Source: Tenacibaculum tangerinum
GTDB lineage: Bacteria; Bacteroidota; Bacteroidia; Flavobacteriales; Flavobacteriaceae
Direction of reading: 5' to 3'
Assembly: GCF_029853675.1 (NCBI RefSeq)
Contig: NZ_CP122539.1
Location: forward strand, 2,313,001 to 2,377,000
DNA: 64,000 nt
Made by a program: the position numbers and the translations under genes. Under the pieces are notes generated by a model. That model saw only the letters and a program-made list of their open reading frames with translations. It was not told the origin of the DNA and did no database searches. Numbering within the stretch: the first letter of the stretch is position 1; each line of letters begins with the position of its first letter. Shown here one piece after another: positions 55,214-63,720 of the stretch.

Positions 55214-55351
55214 GTTGGTATTGTTACTAACACACAACTATAAGGTTTCTTAGTGGTTTCTTGCGTAAGACGAGAATTAAAATAAGCTAGCGCTGAAAGG
55301 CTTACAATGACGAATTTTCAATCTTTTTTAGCCCTCCTCTTTTTCTTATTT

Positions 55352-55359
55352 TATATTTG
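55352..55359 (+). promoter_or_regulatory. -7 promoter box of purD (TATATTTG)
   Basis: Exact TAnnTTTG match 27 bases before the purD ATG. A clear -33 element is not visible. Confidence 0.5.
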
Positions 55360-55385
55360 CACTCACAATACAACAACACACAACA

Positions 55386-56660
55386 ATGAATATTCTAATT
55401 TTAGGGTCGGGCGGTAGAGAACACGCATTTGCTAAAAAACTTTCAGAAAGCAGTAAAATTAACAAGCTTTTTGTAGCTCCTGGTAATGCAGGAACCAATG
55501 CAGTAGCAACCAATATTGCGATGAATCCGACAGATTTTAAGCAGGTAAAAGAAACCGTTTTACAGCACGATATTAATATGGTCGTTGTAGGTCCTGAAGC
55601 ACCTTTGGTTGAAGGAGTTCATGACTTTTTCTTAGCAGATGATGCGTTAAAAAACATCCCTGTAATTGGTCCTAAAAAAGACGGAGCTTTGTTAGAAGGA
55701 AGTAAAGATTTTTCGAAGCAGTTTATGGAAAAACACCATATTCCTACGGCTCGCTATCAATCTTTTACTGTCGAAACCTTAGCCGAAGGAAAAAAATTCT
55801 TAGAAACATTAGAGCCTCCGTATGTGTTAAAGGCAGACGGATTGGCAGCTGGAAAAGGAGTGTTGATTTTGAGTGATGTAGAAGAAGCCAAAACGGAATT
55901 AGAAGAAATGCTTTCCAATCAAAAATTTGGAAGGGCTTCATCAACGGTAGTTATCGAAGAGTTTTTAAAAGGAATTGAACTATCTGTTTTCGTATTAACT
56001 GACGGAAAAAATTATAAAATATTACCTTCAGCTAAAGATTACAAACGTATTGGAGAAGGCGACACAGGTCTTAATACAGGCGGTATGGGAGCTATTTCTC
56101 CTGTTCCTTTTGCCACCGATGATTTTCTATTAAAAGTAGAAGAGTTAATTGTTAAACCAACAATTGAAGGCTTACAAAAAGACGGAATTGATTACAGAGG
56201 ATTTATTTTTATAGGATTGATGAATGACAACGGAAATCCATCCGTAGTCGAATACAACGTTCGTATGGGAGACCCTGAAACAGAAGTGGTATTACCTCGT
56301 ATTCAATCTGATTTAGTCGATTTGTTTGAAGGGGTTGCTACACAAACTTTAGGAGATAAATCGTACGAGGTTACTCCGCAAACAGCTACAACCGTAATGT
56401 TGGTTTCTGGCGGATATCCTGAAGCTTACGAAAAAGGAAAAGAAATTACAGGTTTTGATACTGTAGAAGATTCAATTGTTTTTCATGCAGGAACCACGTT
56501 AAAAGAAGGTAAAGTAGTTACGAGCGGCGGACGTGTAATGGCGATTACTTCTTTTGGAAATTCAATTGAAGAAGCTCTTGAAAAATCATACAAAAACATC
56601 GATAAAATAGCTTTCGATCAAATGAATTATAGAAAAGATATCGGTTTCGATTTAATATAA
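55386..56660 (+). CDS. purD: Phosphoribosylamine-glycine ligase (GAR synthetase)
   Basis: 424 aa. The N-terminal motif MNILILGSGGREHAFAKKL, the ATP-grasp region VLKADGLAAGKGVLILSDV, the purD signature YNVRMGDPETEVVLPRI and the C-terminal GGRVMAITSFGNSIEEALEK are all present at family length. It catalyses the second step of purine synthesis, joining glycine to phosphoribosylamine with ATP. It is a single-gene unit with a shared terminator at its 3' end. Confidence 0.97.
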   Translation: MNILILGSGGREHAFAKKLSESSKINKLFVAPGNAGTNAVATNIAMNPTDFKQVKETVLQHDINMVVVGPEAPLVEGVHDFFLADDALKNIPVIGPKKDGALLEGSKDFSKQFMEKHHIPTARYQSFTVETLAEGKKFLETLEPPYVLKADGLAAGKGVLILSDVEEAKTELEEMLSNQKFGRASSTVVIEEFLKGIELSVFVLTDGKNYKILPSAKDYKRIGEGDTGLNTGGMGAISPVPFATDDFLLKVEELIVKPTIEGLQKDGIDYRGFIFIGLMNDNGNPSVVEYNVRMGDPETEVVLPRIQSDLVDLFEGVATQTLGDKSYEVTPQTATTVMLVSGGYPEAYEKGKEITGFDTVEDSIVFHAGTTLKEGKVVTSGGRVMAITSFGNSIEEALEKSYKNIDKIAFDQMNYRKDIGFDLI

Positions 56661-56669
56661 TAATTACCT

Positions 56670-56697
56670 AAAAGGAGTTGAAATTTCAACTCCTTTT
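56670..56697. terminator. Bidirectional terminator between purD and the PhoR-like gene
   Basis: A perfect 28-bp palindrome (AAAAGGAGTTGAAA and its complement), T-rich on both strands. It overlaps the stop codon of the convergent kinase gene. Confidence 0.85.
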
Positions 56698-57741
56698 ATT
56701 TCATTGCCTTTTCTAGCGTAAATGAAAACTCAGAACCTTCACCATGTACACTCTTTAACAAAATAGTTTCGTTGTGTGCTTCAATAATATGTTTTACGAT
56801 TGAAAGCCCTAATCCAGAGCCTCCTTGTTCTCTCGAACGACTTTGGTCTACACGATAAAAACGCTCAAACAAACGAGAAAGGTGTTCTTGTTTAATTCCC
56901 TCTCCGTTATCATTAATCTTAACAATAAACTTATTTTTATTATACGGTTCAACACTCACTGTTGTTACTCCGCCTACCCTACCGTATTTAATAGAGTTTA
57001 CAATAAGGTTAATTAATACTTGTTCAATTCTTTCAACATCTCCTTTTACCAAATAAGGAAATTCATAAATACGATTAAATCGTAGAGTAATATTTCTTTT
57101 TTTAGCCTTCATTTCAAAAAGGTCAAAAACACTTTGAATAAGCTCTATAATATTAAAGGTTTGTATATTCATTTTCATACCCTCTGTTTCCAGCCTACCA
57201 ATCATATCTAAGTCTTTAACAATCGAGGTTAATCGCTCTACCCCTTTGTTCGCTCTTTCTAAGTATTTATCTCGAATTTCTTTATCATTGGCGGCTCCTT
57301 CAAGAAGCGTTAAAATATATCCTTGTACGGTAAACAGCGGTGTTTTTAATTCGTGCGCTACATTTCCTAAAAAATCACGACGAAACGAATCGCGTTGCGT
57401 TAAATTAGCTATTTCTTCACTCTTTCCTTCTACATAATCTTGTACACTTTTTGTCAATGCTTCAATATCGGTTGTAACTTTTTTCTTTTTAAATCGTTCA
57501 CGTCTAAAATTGAAATGTCTTCATACATCTTCTTTACACGTTGATAAATAAAGCGTTCTGCCCTATACTGAATTATTAAAAACGAGACTATAAACATCGC
57601 TACCCCAAATACAATAACTGCACCCAAACCCAAAGAGTTTAAAAGAAGTAAATAAGATAGCACTGCTATCACTACAGACAATAAGGTAGAATATAATGCC
57701 GACCAAAGTGCGTATCGGTATGTTTTTTTTATTTTTTTCAT
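56696..57741 (-). CDS. PhoR-like sensor histidine kinase, frameshifted
   Basis: The N-terminal part (57454-57741) has two membrane helices (SALYSTLLSVVIAVLSYLLL, LGAVIVFGVAMFIVSFLII). The C-terminal part (56696-57457) has the HisKA box DFLGNVAHELKTPLFTVQGY with the phospho-His, the N box INLIVNSIKYGRV, and G boxes NDNGEGI and GGSGLGLSIVKHII. Adding one base in the T6 run at 57479-57484 rejoins them as LKRKKVTTDIEALTKSVQD into about 348 aa. With the response regulator just upstream it forms a PhoR/PhoB-type pair, likely sensing phosphate or envelope state. The break is probably a sequencing error. Confidence 0.87.
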
Positions 57742-57796
57742 AGATAAAAAAATAGATTGCCGTTAGCAATCTACCTATTAATTTTGAGTTCTAAAA

Positions 57797-58495
57797 TTAT
57801 TTTTCTGATTCATCTAGCACAAACTTATAACCAACTCCTTTCACGGTTTTAAAATAATGATCTCCTATTTTTTCACGGAGTTTGCGTATGTGCACATCGA
57901 TGGTTCTTCCTCCTACCACCACTTCATTGCCCCAAACACTATCTAAAATAACTTCTCTTTTAAATACTTTTCCTGGTTTTGAGGTTAGCAAAGAGAAAAG
58001 TTCAAACTCTTTTCTTGGTAAAGAAATTTTTTCTTCTCCTTTAAAAACAACGTATTCATCTCTATTAATTACAATATCTCCAATTTTTGTCGTGGTATCT
58101 GCCTTTTCTTCCGTCTTTAAACGGCGTAATAATGACTTTACTTTGCTTACCAATACTTTTGGTTTTATGGGTTTGGTAATGTAATCGTCTGCACCAGCGT
58201 CAAATCCTGCTACTTGTGAGTAGTCTTCACCTCTTGCTGTTAAAAAAGAAATCAACACCTCTTCTAGAGATTTGATTTTTCTAATTTTTTCACAAGCTTC
58301 GATGCCGTCCATTTCTGGCATCATAATGTCTAACAAAATTAAATGCGGAGTTACTTTTTTAGCTGTTTTTACAGCTTCCACCCCATTATTTGCTGTAAAT
58401 ACCTGATATCCTTCTGACTTTAAATTGTATCCTACAATTTCTAAGATATCGGGTTCATCATCAACTAGTAAAATTTTAATATCGCTAGTATTCAT
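57797..58495 (-). CDS. PhoB/OmpR-family response regulator
   Basis: 232 aa. The receiver domain has VDDEPDILEIVGYNL, the phospho-Asp in LILLDIMMPEMDGIEA, and GADDYITKPIKPKVL. The C-terminal winged helix contains LPRKEFELFSLLTSKPGKVF and VGGRTIDVHIRKLREKIGDH with YFKTVKGVGYKF. It is cotranscribed with the PhoR-like kinase 55 bases downstream. In Flavobacteriia this pair often matches the phosphate-starvation system, but no pst or phoU genes lie in the window, so the stimulus is open. Confidence 0.93.
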   Translation of the reverse strand: MNTSDIKILLVDDEPDILEIVGYNLKSEGYQVFTANNGVEAVKTAKKVTPHLILLDIMMPEMDGIEACEKIRKIKSLEEVLISFLTARGEDYSQVAGFDAGADDYITKPIKPKVLVSKVKSLLRRLKTEEKADTTTKIGDIVINRDEYVVFKGEEKISLPRKEFELFSLLTSKPGKVFKREVILDSVWGNEVVVGGRTIDVHIRKLREKIGDHYFKTVKGVGYKFVLDESEK

Positions 58496-58668
58496 TAATT
58501 TTTTATATTGTTTTATTCAAAAGTAATCATAAAATAATAAACCCTTTCTATACACAATTAACTTAACATTCTTTTAATATTCACTAAACTTTCGCTTAAA
58601 CAAGTTATACTTCAATACATTACTTTGATTATTTAATAGTTTTTATATCTTTATACAAATTGATTTCT

Positions 58669-60432
58669 ATGAAATTTATACCTTCTTTTGGAGAAATTAC
58701 TTCTAACACCAAAGCAACTTTCAAGCGGTTTCCTATAACACTTACTTGGGCTATCGTTGGTACACTTTTTACATTATTTGCTATTGAAAAAGATATTTTT
58801 GACGATGCTTTTTATGGTAAAATTATTCTAATTTTTGTGTTAGGAGTTAGCTGGCTAATAGCTACACGTTTTTTAGTACGGCAATTTGAAAAAGATACAT
58901 CTTGGATATTCTTACTGACTTTCGGATTTCTAGCGCTGTTTTATTTAAGCATTGGTGCTAACGATGAAGAAATTCATCAAAACGCTATTATTCGTTTTAT
59001 TCTTTACTTTATAGCAGGTCATTTGTTCGTAATGGTAGCTCCTTTTATTTTTAAATGGAATAAGGATGCTTATTTTAATTATTTAAAAGATGCGTTTACT
59101 GCAATTGTTAGAAGCTTGTTTTTCTCTTTAATTTTATACTTAGGAATTGTACTAGCCTTATTAGCCATAAAACACTTATTTAATGTAGATTTTAAAGGAG
59201 AGCGTTTTTTTCAGGTTTTTGTTGTTTGTATTGGAATTGTGAATACATGGGTGTATCTTTCTGATTTCCCTAAAGATATTTATAGTCAACTTACTATTAA
59301 CTATACCAAAGCGCTGGAAGTATTGGTAAAGTATATCTTAATTCCGTTAGTCATTTTATACCTCATCATTTTATATGCTTACAGCTTACAAATAGTCATT
59401 CTTTGGAATTTGCCTAAAGGATGGGTTTCGTATTTGGTCATTGCCTTGTCTTTTCTAGGCTTTATTATTCAGATACTTATCAACCCTATTCAAAAAAAGA
59501 TTGATTCACGTGCGATACGAAAATTTTATCCTTGGTTTTATTATCTTTTACTACCCTTAATTTTTTTACTTTTTGTAGCAATTTTCAGGCGTATTAACGA
59601 TTACGGCATTACCGAAAACCGCTATTTTGTTCTCGTTTTGGCGTGTTGGATTTTAGCCATGAGTTTGTACATGCTTTTTAGCAAGCATACGAAAATTAAA
59701 GTATTTCCTTTGAGTTTAACCATTGTTGCCTTACTTATTTCTTTTGGTTTTTGGGGTGCTTTCTCTGTATCGACTAAAAGCCAAATAAAGCAGTTTGAGA
59801 AGGTATATACTGATATTAAAAACGACAATTTTACCACCTCTTTCGAAAAGAAAAATCAATTACGTTCTATTGTTAGGTACTTAAACAACAAAGAAGAATT
59901 ACATACCATAGAAACCATTGTAGGCTACAACCCAAAAACAACGTTTAAAACTGAAAGTCACTGGCAACTACAAAACAGGCTGATGGATAGTTTGGCTATT
60001 AAAGTAATTGAGAAGCCTGACGATATCAATGAAGTTGATGATAATTACTATAGTATTGATGAGGAAAACTTAACTATTAATACTAAAGATTTTGATGTTT
60101 TAAAAAAGATAGTTCTTAATAACTATCGAACAAAAGCTACCATAAATGGGTATACTTTTTCTTTAGGTAACCAAACAAGCGTTATTAAAGTATTTAAAGA
60201 AGATACTCTTATGGGAGAGATAAATTGCGCTGAAATGATTCAAAAACTTAAAAGACAAGAAAGAAATTACGACATCGCACCTCGTTTACTCACTATTAAA
60301 CATCGTTTTGAAACACTAAATGTAAAATTTGTTTTTCAAAATATAGAACTATCTAAAGTTAGTAGTAACACAGAAAAACACTTGTCTAACATCAATGCTT
60401 ATATATTAATTAAAGAAAAAGATGCTCAATAA
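58669..60432 (+). CDS. DUF4153 domain membrane protein
   Basis: 587 aa from ATG 58669 (MKFIPSFGEITSNTKATFKR). The open frame extends three codons to a TTG. About ten or more hydrophobic helices fill residues 25-370, with the DUF4153-like region around YPWFYYLLLPLIFLLFVAIF and ISFGFWGAFSVSTKSQIKQF. The C-terminal ~210 residues form a soluble domain (EENLTINTKDFDVLKKIVLN). The function is unknown; members are widespread in Bacteroidota and Firmicutes. It overlaps the exonuclease gene by 11 bases, so the two are coupled, and it is divergent from the PhoB/PhoR pair. Confidence 0.8.
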   Translation: MKFIPSFGEITSNTKATFKRFPITLTWAIVGTLFTLFAIEKDIFDDAFYGKIILIFVLGVSWLIATRFLVRQFEKDTSWIFLLTFGFLALFYLSIGANDEEIHQNAIIRFILYFIAGHLFVMVAPFIFKWNKDAYFNYLKDAFTAIVRSLFFSLILYLGIVLALLAIKHLFNVDFKGERFFQVFVVCIGIVNTWVYLSDFPKDIYSQLTINYTKALEVLVKYILIPLVILYLIILYAYSLQIVILWNLPKGWVSYLVIALSFLGFIIQILINPIQKKIDSRAIRKFYPWFYYLLLPLIFLLFVAIFRRINDYGITENRYFVLVLACWILAMSLYMLFSKHTKIKVFPLSLTIVALLISFGFWGAFSVSTKSQIKQFEKVYTDIKNDNFTTSFEKKNQLRSIVRYLNNKEELHTIETIVGYNPKTTFKTESHWQLQNRLMDSLAIKVIEKPDDINEVDDNYYSIDEENLTINTKDFDVLKKIVLNNYRTKATINGYTFSLGNQTSVIKVFKEDTLMGEINCAEMIQKLKRQERNYDIAPRLLTIKHRFETLNVKFVFQNIELSKVSSNTEKHLSNINAYILIKEKDAQ

Positions 60433-61138
60433 AATCAACCTAAAAAACATCTTGTTTTTAGATATCGAAACGGTTCCTGAAGTAGCATTGTTTGCTAATT
60501 TATCTCCGGAAATGCAAGAATTGTATGCCCTAAAAACACAGTACCAACGTAAAGATGAGTTTACTGCCGAAGAGTTTTACCACCGAGCAGGTATTTGGGC
60601 AGAGTTTGGAAAAATAATTTGTATATCAGTGGGGTATTTTATAAAGCGTGACGGTAAAGACCAGCTACGTGTTACTTCTTTTTTTGATGATGACGAAGCT
60701 ATATTGCTAACCGATTTTAAAACATTATTAGACACGCATTTTAACCAAAACAACCATTTGTTATGTGCCCATAATGGGAAAGAGTTTGACTTTCCATATA
60801 TCGCAAGGCGTATGATTATCAATCAAATTGAGCTCCCTAATAAGCTGAATTTATTCGGGAAAAAACCTTGGGAAGTTCCGCATTTAGATACAATGGACTT
60901 ATGGAAGTTTGGCGATTATAAACATTACACTTCTTTAAAATTATTGACCGCTATTTTAGGAATTCCATCACCCAAACAAGATATTGATGGTAGTGAAGTT
61001 GCTAGAGTTTATTATGAAGAAAAAAACCTTCCTCGTATTGTTGAGTATTGTGAACGCGATACGGTAACCGTAGCTCAACTATTACTGCGTTTTTTAAACA
61101 AGCCTTTGATTGAGGAATTAAACATCGTAAAAGTTTAA
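60422..61138 (+). CDS. PolB-like 3'-5' exonuclease (RNase H fold)
   Basis: 238 aa. Exonuclease motif I is FLDIETVPEV, motif II lies in CAHNGKEFDFPYIARRM, and motif III in EYCERDTVTVAQLLLRF, the DEDD order of B-family polymerase proofreading domains. This stand-alone family is described as a predicted 3'-5' exonuclease related to PolB, found widely in Bacteroidota. It probably trims DNA or RNA 3' ends. The start overlaps the DUF4153 gene by 11 bases. Only ~75 bases separate it from the small peptide gene. Confidence 0.88.
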   Translation: MLNKINLKNILFLDIETVPEVALFANLSPEMQELYALKTQYQRKDEFTAEEFYHRAGIWAEFGKIICISVGYFIKRDGKDQLRVTSFFDDDEAILLTDFKTLLDTHFNQNNHLLCAHNGKEFDFPYIARRMIINQIELPNKLNLFGKKPWEVPHLDTMDLWKFGDYKHYTSLKLLTAILGIPSPKQDIDGSEVARVYYEEKNLPRIVEYCERDTVTVAQLLLRFLNKPLIEELNIVKV

Positions 61139-61212
61139 AAAGAAGGTTTTTAAACCATTAAAAATGAATTAAATTGCTTATATTTAGTTCGTTAACTAAA
61201 CAAACGTAAATT

Positions 61213-61410
61213 ATGAAAAAAAGTAGTTTAAAAAACTGGAGCGTTTTAAGTAAGGCAGCACAAAAATCAATTAACGGTGGCTATCCTAACAATTGTCGAA
61301 AAGCTGATGACTGTTATGATTATACCGTAGAAGATGACGGATCTGGTTGTTTTCGAGAATTTAGCTGTCAACAGTCTGTGTGCATTCCAGAAGAACTGAT
61401 ATGCTATTAA
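61213..61410 (+). CDS. Double-glycine-leader, cysteine-rich peptide (bacteriocin-like or signalling)
   Basis: 65 aa. The leader MKKSSLKNWSVLSKAAQKSI-NGG is of the type cut by peptidase-C39 ABC exporters after Gly-Gly, leaving a 42-residue product. The mature part starts YPNNCRKADDC, has six cysteines and many acidic residues, and ends VCIPEELICY. Such peptides are common in Bacteroidota and are inferred bacteriocins or signals. No C39 transporter or modification enzyme is encoded in this window. A MITE-like repeat starts at the base after the stop. Confidence 0.72.
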   Translation: MKKSSLKNWSVLSKAAQKSINGGYPNNCRKADDCYDYTVEDDGSGCFREFSCQQSVCIPEELICY

Positions 61411-61630
61411 ACCTGAGTTCGGGATATCATTTGTGTTGATTTTACGATTTTTATCTCTAAAGTTCATTTAAAAATGTTGTTTCGACTAGAGGAAAAAACC
61501 GTCATTCCGAACGATAGGGAGGAATCTGACCCATAGTGAGATGTTTCATTATTCATACTTCTCGCTATCGATATGGCATTATGTTGATTTTTGTAAACTC
61601 AATTTGATATTATATCCCGAACTCTCACTT
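61411..61630 (-). repeat. MITE-like dispersed repeat, copy A
   Basis: Begins ACCTGAGTTCGGGATA (15 of 16 to the IS982 terminal repeat) and ends TATCCCGAACTCTCAC. The internal sequence is the complement of the copies at 44341 and 5378 (TCATTCCGAACGATAG, TCGATATGGCATTATG). Its size is again about 220 bp. A target duplication is not evident. Confidence 0.75.
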
Positions 61631-61645
61631 TTTTAGCAAACCTTG

Positions 61646-61878
61646 CTAAGGTCTGCAAGGAGGTATTTGAACTACGAGGCGTTCAATTTCTTTAACGATT
61701 TCTACCCTGTTTTTTGAAGTAAGCTCATAGTATAACTTTTCTTGTTTGAGGGTTTTCAACTTTCGTTAAATTAAGAGCCAATTGTTTCTTCCGAAGGGTT
61801 TACTTCGTAAAATAAGTTTCACTCTACAGTCCACCCAGAAGTAATTCGTAAAGGTTGCAAATTAGGTTCGTTCATCAT
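61646..61878 (-). pseudogene. Degraded gene coupled to dut
   Basis: It starts at ATG 61878-61876, overlapping the dut stop by one base (TAATG). The N-terminus [19 protein letters not shown] is followed by TGA, then NLFYEVNPSEETIGS. A C-terminal piece in another frame reads KNRVEIVKEIERLVVQIPP with a stop at 61646. The two ends resemble a small conserved protein whose middle has been deleted. The family has no name I know. Confidence 0.55.
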
Positions 61879-62309
61879 TACACACCCGTACTACCAAATC
61901 CACCAGCTCCACGTTCCGTTTCGTCCAAAACACTCACTTCTTGCCAATCTACACGTTCGTGTTTTGCAATGACTAGTTGGGCAATACGCTCACCGTTATT
62001 AACTATAAAATCATCGTTCGATAAGTTGACTAAAATAACACCTATTTCACCTCTATAATCTGCATCAATAGTACCAGGAGAGTTTAAAACGGTAATTCCT
62101 TTTTTAGCTGCCAGCCCGCTACGAGGACGAACCTGAGCTTCGTACCCAACAGGAAGAGCAATAAATAATCCTGTTTTTATAATGGCTCTTTCTAAAGGTT
62201 TTAAGGTAATAGTAGCCTCAATATTAGCACGTAAATCCATCCCAGCAGAACCTTCAGTTTCATAAGTAGGTATTTGGTGTTTCGATTTATTAATTAGTTG
62301 TACTTTCAT
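61878..62309 (-). CDS. dut: dUTP diphosphatase
   Basis: 143 aa, trimeric dUTPase length, with all five motifs: AGMDLRA (1), [11 protein letters not shown] (2), [13 protein letters not shown] (3), [13 protein letters not shown] (4) and [11 protein letters not shown] (5). It hydrolyses dUTP to dUMP, keeping uracil out of DNA. In many Flavobacteriia dut sits next to the sugar nucleotidyltransferase/TPR/DUF4292 genes; here that series lies about 20 kb away, so the locus is rearranged. A decayed gene follows in the same operon. Confidence 0.97.
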   Translation of the reverse strand: MKVQLINKSKHQIPTYETEGSAGMDLRANIEATITLKPLERAIIKTGLFIALPVGYEAQVRPRSGLAAKKGITVLNSPGTIDADYRGEIGVILVNLSNDDFIVNNGERIAQLVIAKHERVDWQEVSVLDETERGAGGFGSTGV

Positions 62310-62469
62310 AATTTTATTTAATACGCGATCTTATAAATACTACGACATAGGTGTCGAAATTTTTCAAATAGTTTTATTTCAATACCTCTTGAATAGACTG
62401 TGAGGCGGTTGACTTTTCAGTTTTCAAATATAATAAGCTTTAAGTTTAGAGAGTCGTTTATAGATTTAT

Positions 62470-62477
62470 TAATTTTG
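62470..62477 (+). promoter_or_regulatory. -7 promoter box of gpsA (TAATTTTG)
   Basis: Matches TAnnTTTG, 19 bases before the ATG at 62497. The -33 region is not clear. Confidence 0.45.
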
Positions 62478-62496
62478 CAGCAAACAAATACTACTT

Positions 62497-63492
62497 ATGA
62501 ACAATCAAATTAAAATAGCTGTTTTAGGAGGTGGAAGTTGGGCTACTGCCATTGTTAAAATGTTGTCTGAAAACCTAGAAACGATTGGTTGGTATATGCG
62601 TAGTGTATATGCTATTGAACATATTAAACGCAACAAACATAACCCTAGTTATTTAAGCTCTGCTGAACTACATCCAGAACAACTAGACTTATCGGACGAT
62701 ATTAATGCTATTGTTGAAAACTACGACGTATTAATTTTTGCAATTCCATCTGCCTTTTTAAGCACAGAATTAGAAAAACTTACAGTTTCTATAGAAAAGA
62801 AAGTAGTTTTTTCAGCCATTAAAGGAATTGTTCCCGAATCAGGATTAATTGTGGGAGAGCATTTTCATAAGCAATATAATATTCCGTATGAGAATATTGG
62901 AGTAGTATCAGGACCTTGTCATGCAGAAGAAGTGGCTATGGAGCGGTTATCGTATTTAACCATTGCTTGTCAAGATGAGACAAAAGCAAAGCAGTTAAGT
63001 AATGCTATTGCTGGGCGTTATATTAAAACTAAAATTTCTGACGATATTGTAGGCACCGAATATGCAGCAATGTTAAAAAACATCTATGCAATTGCAGCGG
63101 GAATTGCACATGGTTTAGGCTATGGAGATAATTTTCAGGCAGTGTTAATGAGCAATGGTATTCGAGAAATGAAACGCTTTATAAAAAAAGTGCACAAAAT
63201 GAAGCGCAATATCAATAACTCTGCTTATTTAGGTGATTTATTGGTTACTGGATATTCTACATTTAGTAGAAACAGAATGTTCGGAAACATGATAGGAAAA
63301 GGCTATACTGTAAAATCTGCCATGTTAGAAATGAGTATGGTCGCCGAAGGGTATTATGCTACAAAAAGTGCGTATAAAATCAATCAAAAAAACAAAGCTA
63401 AAACTCCAATAATCGACGCTGTATATAACGTTTTGTACGACAAGAAAGAAGCGAAAGATGAGTTTTTAAAGTTAACAAATAGATTAGATTAG
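62497..63492 (+). CDS. gpsA: Glycerol-3-phosphate dehydrogenase (NAD(P)+)
   Basis: 331 aa. The Rossmann motif is VLGGGSWATAIVKML. The substrate and catalytic region has VVSGPCHAEEVAMERLSYLT, the active Lys in EYAAMLKNIYAIAAGIAHGL, and the conserved GDLLVTGYSTFSRNRMFGNM. It reduces dihydroxyacetone phosphate to sn-glycerol-3-phosphate for phospholipid synthesis. Length and motifs are complete. It is a single-gene unit with a downstream palindrome but no T run (CTTCTTAA/TTAAGAAG at 63517-63536). Confidence 0.95.
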   Translation: MNNQIKIAVLGGGSWATAIVKMLSENLETIGWYMRSVYAIEHIKRNKHNPSYLSSAELHPEQLDLSDDINAIVENYDVLIFAIPSAFLSTELEKLTVSIEKKVVFSAIKGIVPESGLIVGEHFHKQYNIPYENIGVVSGPCHAEEVAMERLSYLTIACQDETKAKQLSNAIAGRYIKTKISDDIVGTEYAAMLKNIYAIAAGIAHGLGYGDNFQAVLMSNGIREMKRFIKKVHKMKRNINNSAYLGDLLVTGYSTFSRNRMFGNMIGKGYTVKSAMLEMSMVAEGYYATKSAYKINQKNKAKTPIIDAVYNVLYDKKEAKDEFLKLTNRLD

Positions 63493-63720
63493 TTGTTTGC
63501 ATTTGTACAAATAATCCTTCTTAATAAATTAAGAAGCCCCATCAATCGCTTCTAAAATTGAGTTGTGTATAGGTCTTGTTACAAGAACATATAGCAACAA
63601 ATTTAGTCTAAAAATCTGATTAATAAAGTTTTTTATAAATTATTATTACTTTTTTAAAAATAGTATAATTTCACTTTAAGTTGTATTTTTAACTTTTTTA
63701 GTTTAAAATTAAACAAGTAT

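Noticed and set aside
42248..57484. Programmed ribosomal frameshifting in the EnvC, S41, nucleosidase and PhoR genes
   Set aside because: Five unrelated families do not use it, no consistent slippery heptamer plus structure is present, and all need the same one-base correction.
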